64,000 nt of DNA from the NCBI RefSeq assembly GCF_000744415.1, contig NZ_JQLW01000009.1, positions 62,001-126,000 of the forward strand, read 5' to 3'. Shown in pieces: positions 10,811-19,882 of the stretch (position 1 is the stretch's first letter; every line of letters begins with the position of its first letter). The notes below the pieces were generated by a model that ran no database searches, was not told the DNA's origin, and saw only the letters and a list, made by a program, of their open reading frames with translations. Position numbers and translations under genes: made by a program. The stretch is from Ghiorsea bivora. GTDB lineage: Bacteria; Pseudomonadota; Zetaproteobacteria; Mariprofundales; Mariprofundaceae.

Positions 10811-11257
10811 TTAAAAGCGGCTAACCCACCTATCCACGCAATCTGCAATTTCACCATATACACGGCGAAATGTTTCTTCTGATCTACCCATAGGGTCATC
10901 AATCACTTTGCCACCGCAAGGCTGGGATAACATCATCACCTTACCCACATGTTCAGGTCTTTTCTGCATAAGATGTGTCCGTTGTTCGGGTTCCATGACC
11001 AATACCAGCGCTGCCCTGTCCATATCAGGCGCAAGCAATGCAGAGGACATATGTGATGACATATCCACGCCAAACTCCAAACCAATCTTCAGCCCCTTTT
11101 CAGGCACTTGTTTACCCTGCATCATCAAAAGCCCTCGGCTAAACACTTCACCTTGCAACCCTTTTTCTTCAAGTTGCTTACGCATATAAAATTCAGCAAA
11201 TGGGCTACGGCAAATATTACCTGCGCAAACCATCATGATTGGTGTTGGTAAAAACAT
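10811..11257 (-). CDS. Low-molecular-weight protein tyrosine phosphatase
   Basis: A 148-residue cytoplasmic phosphatase or arsenate-reductase-fold protein. The P-loop CAGNICRS (C-X5-R-S) lies near residue 11 and the general-acid loop is DDPMG (about residue 119), close to the DPY/DPF of the family. I prefer the ATG at 11257 because it is preceded by GAAGGA and follows the dnaQ stop by one base; a longer in-frame start would overlap dnaQ by 44 nt. It is the last gene of the mla-yhdP-dnaQ transcription unit. In exopolysaccharide systems such enzymes act on Wzc-type kinases, but no such kinase is seen here, so the substrate is unknown. Confidence 0.85.
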   Translation of the reverse strand: MFLPTPIMMVCAGNICRSPFAEFYMRKQLEEKGLQGEVFSRGLLMMQGKQVPEKGLKIGLEFGVDMSSHMSSALLAPDMDRAALVLVMEPEQRTHLMQKRPEHVGKVMMLSQPCGGKVIDDPMGRSEETFRRVYGEIADCVDRWVSRF

Positions 11258-11258
11258 A

Positions 11259-11987
11259 TTATCCTTCTCTCCATAAAACGTGTTCATTACTTTCTTTGGC
11301 AATGCGTTGCATCAAGGTTTGATGCCTTACTTTATCTTCTTCACGAATGTTTATCGCTGGACGGCGCATCAATTGTGCTGTTTCTCGTTGTTCGCTTCTT
11401 TCGCGCTGCGCTGAGGCTAGTTGCACATATTCTGAGGCGGGTTTCACACCTGTATCCATACCCAAAGAAAACTGTTTGCCCCCTGTCATGGCCAAATACA
11501 CTTCACCCAATAGTTCGGAATCTAACAATGCGCCATGCAGTTCGCGGTGACCACGTGCAATCTCAAAGCGGTCACACAGGGCATCCAAATTGTTTCTTTG
11601 CCGTGGAAACTGTTTCTTTGCCATCACCAATGTATCAATCACTGGCATATCATGAATATTCGGCATACCACATGCCTCAAGCTCATTCATAATAAAACCC
11701 AAATCAAAAGGTGCATTATGGATAACCAATGTTCCACCTTGGATAAAATCCAAAAAATCTTGTGCTATAGCTGAAAAACGTGGCTCATCTTTCACTCTAG
11801 CATCATCAATACCATGAATACGCACCACTTCTGCAGGTATTTTTCGACCAGGATTAATATACTGATGGAAAGTACGTGTTTGTCTCATATCTCTATTGCA
11901 TACTTCGACTGCACCAATTTCCACCATACGGTCACCTTGCTGCGGTGAAAGACCTGTGGTTTCTGTATCCAACATAATTAAACGCAT
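11259..11987 (-). CDS. dnaQ: DNA polymerase III epsilon-type 3'-5' exonuclease
   Basis: A proofreading exonuclease of the DEDDh family, 242 residues. Exo I is MLDTETTGL near the N-terminus, exo II is HNAPFDLGF (about residue 92), and exo III contains HRELHGALLDSELLGEVYL (about 150), with the catalytic His. The 60-residue C-terminal tail after the nuclease domain would bind the alpha subunit. The start at 11987 has GGAGAG upstream and begins directly after the yhdP stop. It sits within the envelope operon with no spacing, which suggests co-transcription rather than shared function. Confidence 0.9.
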   Translation of the reverse strand: MRLIMLDTETTGLSPQQGDRMVEIGAVEVCNRDMRQTRTFHQYINPGRKIPAEVVRIHGIDDARVKDEPRFSAIAQDFLDFIQGGTLVIHNAPFDLGFIMNELEACGMPNIHDMPVIDTLVMAKKQFPRQRNNLDALCDRFEIARGHRELHGALLDSELLGEVYLAMTGGKQFSLGMDTGVKPASEYVQLASAQRERSEQRETAQLMRRPAINIREEDKVRHQTLMQRIAKESNEHVLWREG

Positions 11988-11988
11988 C

Positions 11989-14900
11989 TTATTGCTCTCC
12001 AAACCAACGACTGGGCAATGAAAATAAAGTTTCTAATAATCCCGATTGGGGTAAACCCGCATCTTCAGGGTTCAACTCATCCACTGCCGCATCCGAAGCT
12101 GGCCCATGAATACGGTACACTTTACGCAAAAAACTTTTATCTTCTCCTGCCAAAATAAAACCTAAAAAGGGTATGTTACCTATAATCGCCTCAATATTTT
12201 GCCAAGGCCTTGCAATCAATAGGATATCCAAATCACCTGTATCCAAGTTCACTTTTCCGGTGCCGCCAGCATCCAATGCCGATGATCTTAATGCCAGTTG
12301 TTTAATATGTAATATTTCGGCATCAAAATCAGCTTCAATTTGTAATTTATCATAAAACAAACCTTCACCTACAATATCTCCCCGCTGCAACACAAAGTAT
12401 TTGGGCAAATCAACCAAACTTATTGCTGCCAAAAGGTGGGTCAAGGTGCCCCCCTCCATAATACGTCCATCATCAATACGTAAACGCAGGCTTCCTTGCA
12501 TACCGCGCCACCAAGGTTCACCCAGCTTAAACGCACCACTACCCAAAAACAGTGATTGCATATCACCTTCTTTAAATAGCTGATCCAGCTCAGCTTGTTT
12601 CATGAGGGTACCAAACTTACCCGATAACAATGCCAAACCTTGCCAAGCAAACACATCATCGGGTTTGGGGCTAACCGAGCCCGATATCATCACATGTTGA
12701 TCAGAGCCATCAGCCTCCAAATAATGCAAATCAATTTTACCGTGTTCCAACATGGTAAAAGAAGCTTGAACATTTTGCAGGTGGGATGCACCAATGTCAG
12801 CTGTGGCTGCGCTAAATGTACCCGTACCATGCCTATTCGAATTAAACTGAAATTGTACGTTTTTCAGTTTACTTTTATCCCAAATAAATGTCTTGGTCTG
12901 CACAAACACTTGCCACGGGCGTGATGTCGTATCTACTACTGTATCTGGTGTTTCTAGCAAATACGGTTGCAAGAGTTTTTTATTTATAAAGCTAGCATTG
13001 GCTTCAATGCCCCATGACAATTGTGAATCCAGCGGTAAAAGCAAGCGCATTTTTCCATCAAACAATGCTGTTTGAATATGTCTAAAATTAAAGTCCAACT
13101 TATCCTGTGTAATCGTCAATTCACCATCAAGATTAAACCCATCCTGTTCCACTTGCATGTGCCGCATATGTATAGGCAATAAACCCTTTGATGTTGGATT
13201 ACCTTTCAAGTTTAAAAATAATTTATTGGTTTTTGGTTTGGCAAACCCTGCAAAACTTTTCCAAGTATTTTTCTCTAAATCAAAGTTTGCTTTCCATTGC
13301 TGGTCTTGGTAATCAAGCACAAATGTTGTTTCACCTTGCGGTTTTATAATCGGCAAAGAAAAATCATGGGTCAGTTTTGCCAAAGGCGCAAAACCCGTTA
13401 ATGACAAATGATCCAAAGCCCAAGCTTGTTGTTTATCGAGGAACATACTCAGTTTACCATCAAACCAAGGCGTACTGACCTGCATATTGTTCAAATCTAA
13501 ACCACGATTATAATCCCAAACAGCCATGCCTGATTCAACTTTCAAAACAATACCATTGGGTTTAAGCACCCACGCTTTGCCATCAGGATAAAAATGAACA
13601 ATGGTTTTTTCTGGCTCTTTCTTGTTGGCATACCAAGACATCTGCACTTCTGCCTTGGCAGGTGATTCACCCCAGTGTAAAGCTTGGGCTGAATTTGGCG
13701 CTAACCATGTATGCAGTTTACCAACATCGGCAACACCCTTTGCATTGATTTCCATCAACAATGTTTTCCAAGTAATTTGATAATCACCCGAGACCAAACC
13801 TATACCACCATTCAAATCCGCCTGATGAATCACGGCATGTAATTTTTGTTCATCGACTTCAACATCAGCTTTGACTTGGTACAAATAATCATTTGCCAAA
13901 CCCAAAGCAATATCCGCACCTGATACTTGTGTCTTCACATGGTATGTCATATCAGAAAATTGGGCATTAGCCAAACCCGAAAGTAATGGTTTGGACCATG
14001 GTAAATCTAAGCTGCCATGAACATTTTCAACCCTGCCATGCTGCATGCCCGTCAACCAATCATGCCAATCATCACCGCCCAACATCCACAACCAAGACCA
14101 AAGCTTAGGCATGGTGGTTGCAGCATCAAAAACTTGCAAATGTAAGTTGTCATTTTCCCATGTGAGCTGCGCATTGGCAAAACTATCCTTGGCTTTCCAT
14201 TGTAGTTTTTTTGCATGAAACATACGCAATGATAAGCTTTTATCCTGCTGTAAAAGCACATCACCTTGCCCCATAAAATGTTCAAAAGGCACCCGTAAAT
14301 GTACTGCATCTACCGCAACTAAAGCTTGATTACCTTGAATATCGAAGTCCCATTGCCACGCCAACTTACCCTGCTTTTGTAGCTTAAAATGAACGGCAGA
14401 TAAACCTTGTGCATAAGCCAGCCAAGATCTCGGTAAACCAGAAAAATCTTCAATATTTAAACGCACCAATGTTGGTAAGAAGTTTTGATCCATCACAACG
14501 TGCACCAGCAAACCTTTGGCTTGTAGCAGCACATCCTGTGCAAAAGGTTTGATGTATAGGTTTGCATCGTACAGCACTTGTTTTTCTTGCTTATAAGTCC
14601 ATGAAATATCCATGTCTTCAAGTGTGAATTTTACATTCAGGGGTTGGGAATTTTGTTCACTTTTTACATCCAGATTCAACCCAATATGACCACCTTGCAT
14701 CATCACTTCAGGTGCTAAACTTCCTAAAAAGATATCAAATAAATCATAAGACAGCCGAATATTTGCATCTTCAACCACAAACGACGGGGCAACAATAAAC
14801 ACCTGCCCTATATCAAACACCGGTCCTGCATGCCAAGCCAACTGTAGTTGGCTTATATCCACCTTTTGAGCATGCAGTGTTTTTTCAAGCTTAGATTCAA

Positions 14901-15021
14901 CATATGGCTTAAAATTATTAATATTCGGTGAAGAAATAAAAAGTAAAGCTAGGGATAACAGCGCAAACAATGCCAGCATCAACATGATGCGGCAGCCCCG
15001 AATCAAACAAAGTTTTAACAT
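11989..15021 (-). CDS. YhdP/AsmA-family envelope lipid-transport protein
   Basis: A 1010-residue protein with one N-terminal membrane segment (about residues 8-30, IMLMLALFALLSLALLFISS) followed by a long beta-rich periplasmic part and the conserved AsmA-like C-terminal domain (about 800-960, with LLAAISLVDLPKYFVL and GTGKVNLDTGDLDILLIARP). YhdP and related AsmA-like proteins form bridges that move phospholipid between inner and outer membranes. E. coli YhdP is longer, about 1266 residues, so this is a compact version. It follows mlaC closely, which supports a lipid-trafficking role; the AsmA versus YhdP assignment is from sequence character only. Confidence 0.8.
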   Translation of the reverse strand: MLKLCLIRGCRIMLMLALFALLSLALLFISSPNINNFKPYVESKLEKTLHAQKVDISQLQLAWHAGPVFDIGQVFIVAPSFVVEDANIRLSYDLFDIFLGSLAPEVMMQGGHIGLNLDVKSEQNSQPLNVKFTLEDMDISWTYKQEKQVLYDANLYIKPFAQDVLLQAKGLLVHVVMDQNFLPTLVRLNIEDFSGLPRSWLAYAQGLSAVHFKLQKQGKLAWQWDFDIQGNQALVAVDAVHLRVPFEHFMGQGDVLLQQDKSLSLRMFHAKKLQWKAKDSFANAQLTWENDNLHLQVFDAATTMPKLWSWLWMLGGDDWHDWLTGMQHGRVENVHGSLDLPWSKPLLSGLANAQFSDMTYHVKTQVSGADIALGLANDYLYQVKADVEVDEQKLHAVIHQADLNGGIGLVSGDYQITWKTLLMEINAKGVADVGKLHTWLAPNSAQALHWGESPAKAEVQMSWYANKKEPEKTIVHFYPDGKAWVLKPNGIVLKVESGMAVWDYNRGLDLNNMQVSTPWFDGKLSMFLDKQQAWALDHLSLTGFAPLAKLTHDFSLPIIKPQGETTFVLDYQDQQWKANFDLEKNTWKSFAGFAKPKTNKLFLNLKGNPTSKGLLPIHMRHMQVEQDGFNLDGELTITQDKLDFNFRHIQTALFDGKMRLLLPLDSQLSWGIEANASFINKKLLQPYLLETPDTVVDTTSRPWQVFVQTKTFIWDKSKLKNVQFQFNSNRHGTGTFSAATADIGASHLQNVQASFTMLEHGKIDLHYLEADGSDQHVMISGSVSPKPDDVFAWQGLALLSGKFGTLMKQAELDQLFKEGDMQSLFLGSGAFKLGEPWWRGMQGSLRLRIDDGRIMEGGTLTHLLAAISLVDLPKYFVLQRGDIVGEGLFYDKLQIEADFDAEILHIKQLALRSSALDAGGTGKVNLDTGDLDILLIARPWQNIEAIIGNIPFLGFILAGEDKSFLRKVYRIHGPASDAAVDELNPEDAGLPQSGLLETLFSLPSRWFGEQ

Positions 15022-15058
15022 GATGATTCAAAAAAACTGAACAAAAAAAGCGTATGAC

Positions 15059-15670
15059 CTAACCTTTGGCTTTTAATTTATCAATTTTCTGTTGCAAGGT
15101 AAGCATCAGTCCATCAACATCTTTCTTTTTGATAATCGACTTAAAATCTTTACGAAATGTAGTAATCATACTTACACCTTCAATTTTAATATCATAAACC
15201 TGCCAGCCTGTCGGCGTTTGATGCAATCGATATTCCATGGGTATGGTTTTATTATCATCAATCACAGCACCTTTCACTCTAGCTTTATCTTTTTTGAAGT
15301 CTGCCTTTTCAAAAACAACCTTCTGCCCGTGATAACCTGCCAACTGATTGCCATAGGAATACTCCAATACTTGGCGAAACAGCTCTGTAAATTCAGTTTG
15401 TTTTTCAGCTGTCATCTTTTTCCATGGTTTACCCACACTGCGTCGCGACATTTCGCGATAATCAAACTTACCCGCAACCACCTTACGAATGTTTTCCCTG
15501 TCCTCATCGCTAATACTATCTTTATCTGCACGTGCTTCTAACACATCAATAATCGATTGGATTGTTGATGCAACAACAGTTTTTGGATCATCTTCATTGG
15601 TCAAACCAAGCGCAGGCATCACACAAACCATCACCCATACCAATATCATCTTTCTCATGGATATTCTCAT
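15059..15670 (-). CDS. mlaC: Periplasmic phospholipid-binding protein MlaC
   Basis: A 203-residue MlaC/Ttg2D protein that ferries phospholipid across the periplasm between the outer-membrane complex and MlaFED. A signal peptide covers about residues 1-23 (MILVWVMVCVMPALG core). Family features are FDYREMSRRSVGKPW (about 70-84), FTELFRQVLEYSYGN and IKIEGVSMITTFRKDF near the end. The start ATG overlaps the mlaD stop (ATGA). No MlaA lipoprotein is in the window. Confidence 0.92.
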   Translation of the reverse strand: MRISMRKMILVWVMVCVMPALGLTNEDDPKTVVASTIQSIIDVLEARADKDSISDEDRENIRKVVAGKFDYREMSRRSVGKPWKKMTAEKQTEFTELFRQVLEYSYGNQLAGYHGQKVVFEKADFKKDKARVKGAVIDDNKTIPMEYRLHQTPTGWQVYDIKIEGVSMITTFRKDFKSIIKKKDVDGLMLTLQQKIDKLKAKG

Positions 15671-16128
15671 TTTGTTTCTCCACTAAAAATATATTTACTG
15701 ATCAAATCTTCGATATTAATCGCAGACTCTGTATCTTCAAACTCATCACCTTCTGCCAAATAATCTTCTTCAGAGCCTTGGTTTACACGCACAAACTTCT
15801 CACCAATCAGCCCTTTGGTACGAATCGAAACAGTAGCATCTGAAGCAATCAATACACCTTCTTTAATATTAAAAACCATCTCAGCTTCTTCATTATCTTT
15901 CAGTGTTACTGAAACCACCTGCCCTATGGGTACACCCGCAAGCATCACATCACTGCCTTTACGCACGCCGCCAGCATCATCAAATACAGCCACAAGTTTA
16001 TAACCATTGCTGCCCAACCCACCAACGCCACCCAACTCAATGGCTAACCAAGCTATGCTCATCACACCAATAAGCACAAAAATACCCACGACCATTTCAA
16101 TCTTTTTATATCCACTCATAGCCTGCAT
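15667..16128 (-). CDS. mlaD: MCE-domain substrate-binding protein MlaD
   Basis: A 153-residue inner-membrane anchored MCE protein. One transmembrane helix (about residues 11-31, MVVGIFVLIGVMSIAWLAIE) precedes the single MCE domain with VAVFDDAGGVRKGSDVMLAG and VPIGQVVSVTL. MlaD forms a hexameric ring with a hydrophobic pore on top of MlaEF. It lies 3 nt downstream of mlaE and overlaps mlaC, as in the standard operon. Confidence 0.93.
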   Translation of the reverse strand: MQAMSGYKKIEMVVGIFVLIGVMSIAWLAIELGGVGGLGSNGYKLVAVFDDAGGVRKGSDVMLAGVPIGQVVSVTLKDNEEAEMVFNIKEGVLIASDATVSIRTKGLIGEKFVRVNQGSEEDYLAEGDEFEDTESAINIEDLISKYIFSGETK

Positions 16129-16131
16129 CTC

Positions 16132-16917
16132 CTAAAGATAAAACGATGTAATAATATAATCGAGAATCAATACCATCACCGAACAAAGCATCACAGCTCG
16201 CGTGGTGGCTTTAGCCACACCTTCGGTCGTTGCTGTCGCCCGTTGTCCCATATATGTACAAATAATGCCGACCAACAATCCAAAATAGATGGATTTGGTT
16301 ATACCTGCCTGTATATCGATCATGCCAACCTTATCGATGGTTTCTCCAATATACACCCCGCCATTCACACCCAGCATTTCCACACCAATCAAATAACCTG
16401 CAAACAGCCCAACCATATCAAAAATAGCCACCAATAATGGTAAGGATATCGCACACGCAATAATACGCGTTAACATCACCCTTGCTTGCGGATTCACCGC
16501 CATCATCTCCAAAGCATCCATTTGCTCGGTCACCCGCATAATACCTATCTCAGCCGTAATACTTGAACCCGCCCGCCCAACAAACATAAGCGCTGCTAGC
16601 ACAGGGCCCAGCTCACGAATAAGTGATAAAGCAACCCAAGGACCCAGCAAAGCTTCCGTACCAACCTTCACCAACATATGGTAACCCTGCAAAGCCAATA
16701 CCATACCCGTAAACGCACCTGTGATGACAATAATAATCAATGAACCAACACCCACCGCATACATTTGCATCACAAAATGTTTACCCTGCCAAGGTTTAGC
16801 AAAGAAAAGACGTAATGTTGCCAATGCAAATAAAGTTGCATCACCAAGCTTAGCAATACTTTGCATCACATTGCGCCCAAGCTGTCCGATTATATTCACA
16901 ATGCCTTCCATCATCAT
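16132..16917 (-). CDS. mlaE: Phospholipid ABC transporter permease MlaE
   Basis: A 261-residue MlaE-type permease with the family's membrane segments and signatures GPVLAALMFVGRAGSSITAE and MRVTEQMDALEMMAVNP. It provides the membrane path of MlaFEDB. The start overlaps the mlaF stop by 4 nt. The usual fifth component MlaB, a STAS-domain protein, is not present in this operon; it may be elsewhere or missing. Confidence 0.95.
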   Translation of the reverse strand: MMMEGIVNIIGQLGRNVMQSIAKLGDATLFALATLRLFFAKPWQGKHFVMQMYAVGVGSLIIIVITGAFTGMVLALQGYHMLVKVGTEALLGPWVALSLIRELGPVLAALMFVGRAGSSITAEIGIMRVTEQMDALEMMAVNPQARVMLTRIIACAISLPLLVAIFDMVGLFAGYLIGVEMLGVNGGVYIGETIDKVGMIDIQAGITKSIYFGLLVGIICTYMGQRATATTEGVAKATTRAVMLCSVMVLILDYIITSFYL

Positions 16918-17717
16918 ATCCTTACGCAGCCAGGTTTATGCATCAAGTCATCAATATAAGCAGTTTGACTGCGCGAAAAAGGAATCGGGCCATTGGGTTC
17001 ACCTTTAATAAACTGTTGTACTCTTGGGTCTTCACTTTGTTGGATACTTTCAGCATCACCTTCAGCAATCACTTTACCCTGCCATAACAAAATCACATGG
17101 TCGGCAATGGACAAACCAGCTTGCACATCATGGGTAACCACCACAGATGTCATACGTGTTTTGGCTGTTGTTTCATGGATTAATGTGCTCACCACACCCG
17201 CGGAAATCGGATCTAAACCTGATGTGGGTTCATCAAAAAAAACAACCTCTGGGTCCATCACCAATGCCCGTGCAAATGCCACACGTTTGGCCATGCCACC
17301 TGAAAGTTGCGAAGGCATCATACATTCAAAACCACGCAAACCCACTTGTTCTAATTTCATGGTCACCATGGTTTGAATCACACTTTCATCCAACGCTGTA
17401 TGTTCATGCAAAGGAAATGCCACGTTTTCATACACATTCAAAGAATTCAGCAAGGCAGAGTATTGAAATACCATACCCACCCGCATACGCAACTCATACA
17501 GACGTTTTTTGCTCACCTTGGTTAAATCTTCGCCAGCAAACAAAACCGAGCCAGAGGTAGGTGCCTCTAAACCCGCCAATAACCGCAATAAAGTGGTTTT
17601 ACCCGAGCCTGAGCCACCCATAATTACTGTCACTTTCTTTTTTTCGATATGCAAATCAATACCATCTAAGGCTTTAACGCCATCAAAAGCCCGCACTAAG
17701 GCTTGTGTTTTAATCAT
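16914..17717 (-). CDS. mlaF: Phospholipid ABC transporter ATPase MlaF
   Basis: A 267-residue ATPase that powers the Mla complex. Walker A is GGSGSGKTTLL (about 34-44), the signature is LSGGMAKRVAFARAL (about 142-156), and Walker B is VVFFDEPTSGLDP. LSGGMAKR is typical of MlaF/Ttg2A rather than of other ABC families. It is the first gene of a run extending through mlaE, mlaD, mlaC, yhdP, dnaQ and the phosphatase, each separated by 0-37 nt. Confidence 0.95.
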   Translation of the reverse strand: MIKTQALVRAFDGVKALDGIDLHIEKKKVTVIMGGSGSGKTTLLRLLAGLEAPTSGSVLFAGEDLTKVSKKRLYELRMRVGMVFQYSALLNSLNVYENVAFPLHEHTALDESVIQTMVTMKLEQVGLRGFECMMPSQLSGGMAKRVAFARALVMDPEVVFFDEPTSGLDPISAGVVSTLIHETTAKTRMTSVVVTHDVQAGLSIADHVILLWQGKVIAEGDAESIQQSEDPRVQQFIKGEPNGPIPFSRSQTAYIDDLMHKPGCVRI

Positions 17718-17793
17718 AAATAAACCTAACCATAAGCGGAATATAGACCTTCTATAGTATAAGGCGCAACTTAAAAAATATTCATGTGCATAT

Positions 17794-17821
17794 TTGCTTT
17801 ATCAAAGCCCTACACTATATT
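17794..17821 (+). promoter_or_regulatory. Likely promoter of tRNA-Arg
   Basis: TTGCTT (17794-17799) and TATATT (17816-17821) are separated by 16 bp, and the tRNA begins 17 bp downstream. Position and hexamers fit a sigma-70 promoter. Confidence 0.5.
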
Positions 17822-17838
17822 GCGAACATGCAACAAAT

Positions 17839-17915
17839 GCACCCTTAGCTCAGTTGGATAGAGCACGAGCCTCCGAAGCTCGGGGCCAGTGGTTCGAATC
17901 CACTAGGGTGCACCA
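17839..17915 (+). tRNA. tRNA-Arg (anticodon CCG)
   Basis: A 77-nt tRNA including encoded CCA. The acceptor stem GCACCCT pairs with AGGGTGC, the D arm is TAGCTCAGTTGGATAGAGCA, the anticodon arm CGAGC-CTCCGAA-GCTCG gives CCG (CGG codons), and the T arm contains GGTTCGAATCC. Accessory genes begin directly on its 3' side, a usual place for integration. Confidence 0.96.
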
Positions 17916-17982
17916 TTTTTATTTTTAATATCAACAAGTTACAAATGATAGATTCTTCTTCTGGAAGAAATTTGTGACCATT

Positions 17983-18038
17983 TTGTGACCAAACCTCTTG
18001 TTTCCATTATCAATGATTTAAATCGAGTTTGGTCACAA
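17983..18038. repeat. TTGTGACCAAAC inverted repeat beside tRNA-Arg
   Basis: TTGTGACCAAAC (17983-17994) is repeated inverted at 18027-18038, and the related TTTGTGACCA occurs at 17971-17980. They lie 55-120 bp past the tRNA end in otherwise gene-free DNA. They could be arm sites of a lost integrase, or simply a regulatory palindrome. No integrase gene is present. Confidence 0.4.
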
Positions 18039-18091
18039 GATCTTCCCAAAGGATGGGCGAACAATCCACTTAGGGTTTCTTGGTTAAGCAT

Positions 18092-18337
18092 TCAACCTTC
18101 AAAAGCAAAAGGATTTAAAATTTGCCTTCTCCAAAGACTAGTTCGCTCAACCTCACTTAAGCCAGCTTCATCACAAACTTGCAACCAATGATCTTCAATA
18201 ATTTCTCTTTGCCTTGCAATCAATTGATTTGCATCATCCTGAGAAAGCAAGAAATGGTGTGATGCCGCAACACAACAAGAAAGCTTAGGTAACCGGTAAT
18301 CCACCCATAAGTGTCTGCATTTATAAGTAGAAAACCT
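18092..18337 (-). pseudogene. hipA-like toxin kinase, C-terminal remnant
   Basis: About 80 codons open between stops, ending IEDHWLQVCDEAGLSEVERT followed by LWRRQILNPFAFEG. This is the characteristic last helix segment of HipA-family kinases, which phosphorylate glutamyl-tRNA synthetase. The catalytic core and the HipB antitoxin are missing and no ribosome-binding site is visible, so it is a dead fragment. It lies between tRNA-Arg and the fic gene. Confidence 0.6.
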
Positions 18338-19537
18338 TTATGGATGTCTACTTTCTGAGGGTATCCCACTTAACCGTTTAGTGCTTTTTTGTTCCCTTAG
18401 AAACTTGTTCTTTTCGGTTTCAAACTCTTCACCTAAATTTAGCCAGTATCGCACGCCTCTACCTTTGCCTGTTTTGGTAAACGCACCAAGCTTTTCAAGT
18501 GCTTGAATATCTCGGATAGCTGTCCGTTCAATTGCTCCTGTCATTTTCATATACTTCTTCACACTCATGCCACCCACAAAGCCATCCATGCCCGCTGCAA
18601 CCATCCTCGATAGGACTTTGGCTTGCCTTTCATTGGTTTGCTGTTGAACGTTGTCAAAGAACCGTGTTTTATTCACTGTAAATCGCACAAGCTTTTGTGC
18701 GTGATTAACTGCTTGTAGAACAGTTTTAGAAAAAAAAGACATCCATAAATCAATCGTAAGTTCTTTATTATTCTGCTCTAATTGTTTGTAGTATTCCTTT
18801 CTGTTCTTCTCAATCGCATGCGACAAGGCAACCAATGCAGGTCTACCAATAGACTGCGCTAATGCCTTTTCACTTAATGCCCTACCAATTCGACCATTAC
18901 CATCCTCAAAAGGATGAATAGAAACAAAGTAAATATGCGCAATGCTTGCGCGAATCAGCGGTGAAATGGGGTTTGTACCTTGGGGTGACGAATCATTGTA
19001 CCACGCAATAAAAGCATCCATTTCCTTTGGAACACTAACTGCAGGTGGTGCTTCAAAATGAACTTTGTAATGACCTTCATAGCCTGACACAACCTGCATA
19101 GGCTCTTTACTGGTTCGATATTTGCCAATATCTTGGATTCTCCATGACCCTGCAATAATATTCGATTGCCAGTTAAACATCATTTCATGGCTTAGGGGCT
19201 GGTCAAAAGTCTCATAGTTATCCACCATCAGTGCAGCAATGCCTTTTTCTTTATCGTTGGCTCTATGATCACTATATTGAGGAGCAAACCCAAGTTGACG
19301 TAACAATGATGAGCTTACACTATCACGGTCTAGGATTTCACCTTCAATCTTTGAGCTTTTCAAAGCCTCTTCGCTCATAAGGTCAATCGTGAATTTCCTA
19401 CCCTCTTCTTCATTAATAATTGCCGTAGCACCCACCAACTTGGAAGATTCAACCAAAAAAACGCGCTCGAATTCATCAAGAGCTTTGCCAGAGTATATAA
19501 AATCAGGCCAGTTTTTTTGTTGCCAATTCCACTTCAT
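18338..19537 (-). CDS. Fic-family adenylyltransferase with inhibitory motif and C-terminal winged helix
   Basis: A 399-residue Fic protein predicted to transfer AMP or a related group to a target protein. It starts MKWNWQQKNWPDFIYSG, the DUF4172 N-terminal domain. An inhibitory alpha-helix motif, SSKIEGE, lies near residues 78-84. The catalytic motif HPFEDGNGRIGR is complete (His, Phe, Asp, Asn, both Arg; about 204-215). The C-terminus (about 300-390) looks like a winged helix (MSVKKYMKMTGAIERTAIRD), so the protein may regulate itself. I chose 19537 rather than the in-frame start 39 nt upstream because it matches family N-termini and leaves the whole TGTCAGT array upstream. Confidence 0.88.
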   Translation of the reverse strand: MKWNWQQKNWPDFIYSGKALDEFERVFLVESSKLVGATAIINEEEGRKFTIDLMSEEALKSSKIEGEILDRDSVSSSLLRQLGFAPQYSDHRANDKEKGIAALMVDNYETFDQPLSHEMMFNWQSNIIAGSWRIQDIGKYRTSKEPMQVVSGYEGHYKVHFEAPPAVSVPKEMDAFIAWYNDSSPQGTNPISPLIRASIAHIYFVSIHPFEDGNGRIGRALSEKALAQSIGRPALVALSHAIEKNRKEYYKQLEQNNKELTIDLWMSFFSKTVLQAVNHAQKLVRFTVNKTRFFDNVQQQTNERQAKVLSRMVAAGMDGFVGGMSVKKYMKMTGAIERTAIRDIQALEKLGAFTKTGKGRGVRYWLNLGEEFETEKNKFLREQKSTKRLSGIPSESRHP

Positions 19538-19557
19538 AAATGAAACAGTATATGGGA

Positions 19558-19630
19558 TGTCAGTAAAAGCAATCAAAATACTGACATTTTATGGCGAAAT
19601 ATTGTCAGTCTAAAAAGTATTTCACTGACA
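19558..19630. promoter_or_regulatory. Four alternating TGTCAGT sites upstream of fic
   Basis: TGTCAGT occurs at 19558-19564 and 19603-19609, and its complement ACTGACA at 19580-19586 and 19624-19630. Start-to-start distances are 22, 23 and 21 bp, about two helical turns, with strictly alternating orientation. The array fills the fic promoter region and is a plausible operator for the winged-helix tail of Fic. Confidence 0.5.
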
Positions 19631-19756
19631 TTGCCCTTGTTTTAAAAGTAATTTGCCTTTTATTGATTGAGTGTGCCAATCAATAAGCATCCAAAATTAA
19701 CCTGCTCCTTTAATACAATAGGCGGGGAAGCAGGACAAGAAATCAAGGATATCAGA

Positions 19757-19808
19757 AATCAAGGGGTCAGCCAGCTTGATAGAAATCAAGGGGTCAGCCA
19801 GCTTGATT
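19757..19808 (+). repeat. REP-like palindrome, two tandem copies (A1, A2)
   Basis: Copies at 19757-19780 (24 bp) and 19784-19808 (25 bp), 27 bp apart, of a sequence that begins AATCAAG and ends CTTGATT around a loop with GGGTCAG. A degraded third start (AATCAAGGAT) lies at 19741. This is the intergenic space between fic and vapC; nothing else is visible in it. Confidence 0.8.
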
Positions 19809-19882
19809 GTGGGACAGCCATTTCTCACCACCTCTATACTCCATGATAAAACGTGCAACTATAATGCAGTAGGGGCTTCGCC

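Noticed and set aside
17985-18191. Plus-strand reading frame past tRNA-Arg
   Set aside because: It lies opposite the hipA remnant, has no ribosome-binding site and no protein-like features.
19741-19808. Tandem 27-bp period repeat suggestive of a CRISPR
   Set aside because: Only two full copies with a 3-bp gap, so there are no spacers. It belongs to the dispersed palindrome family.
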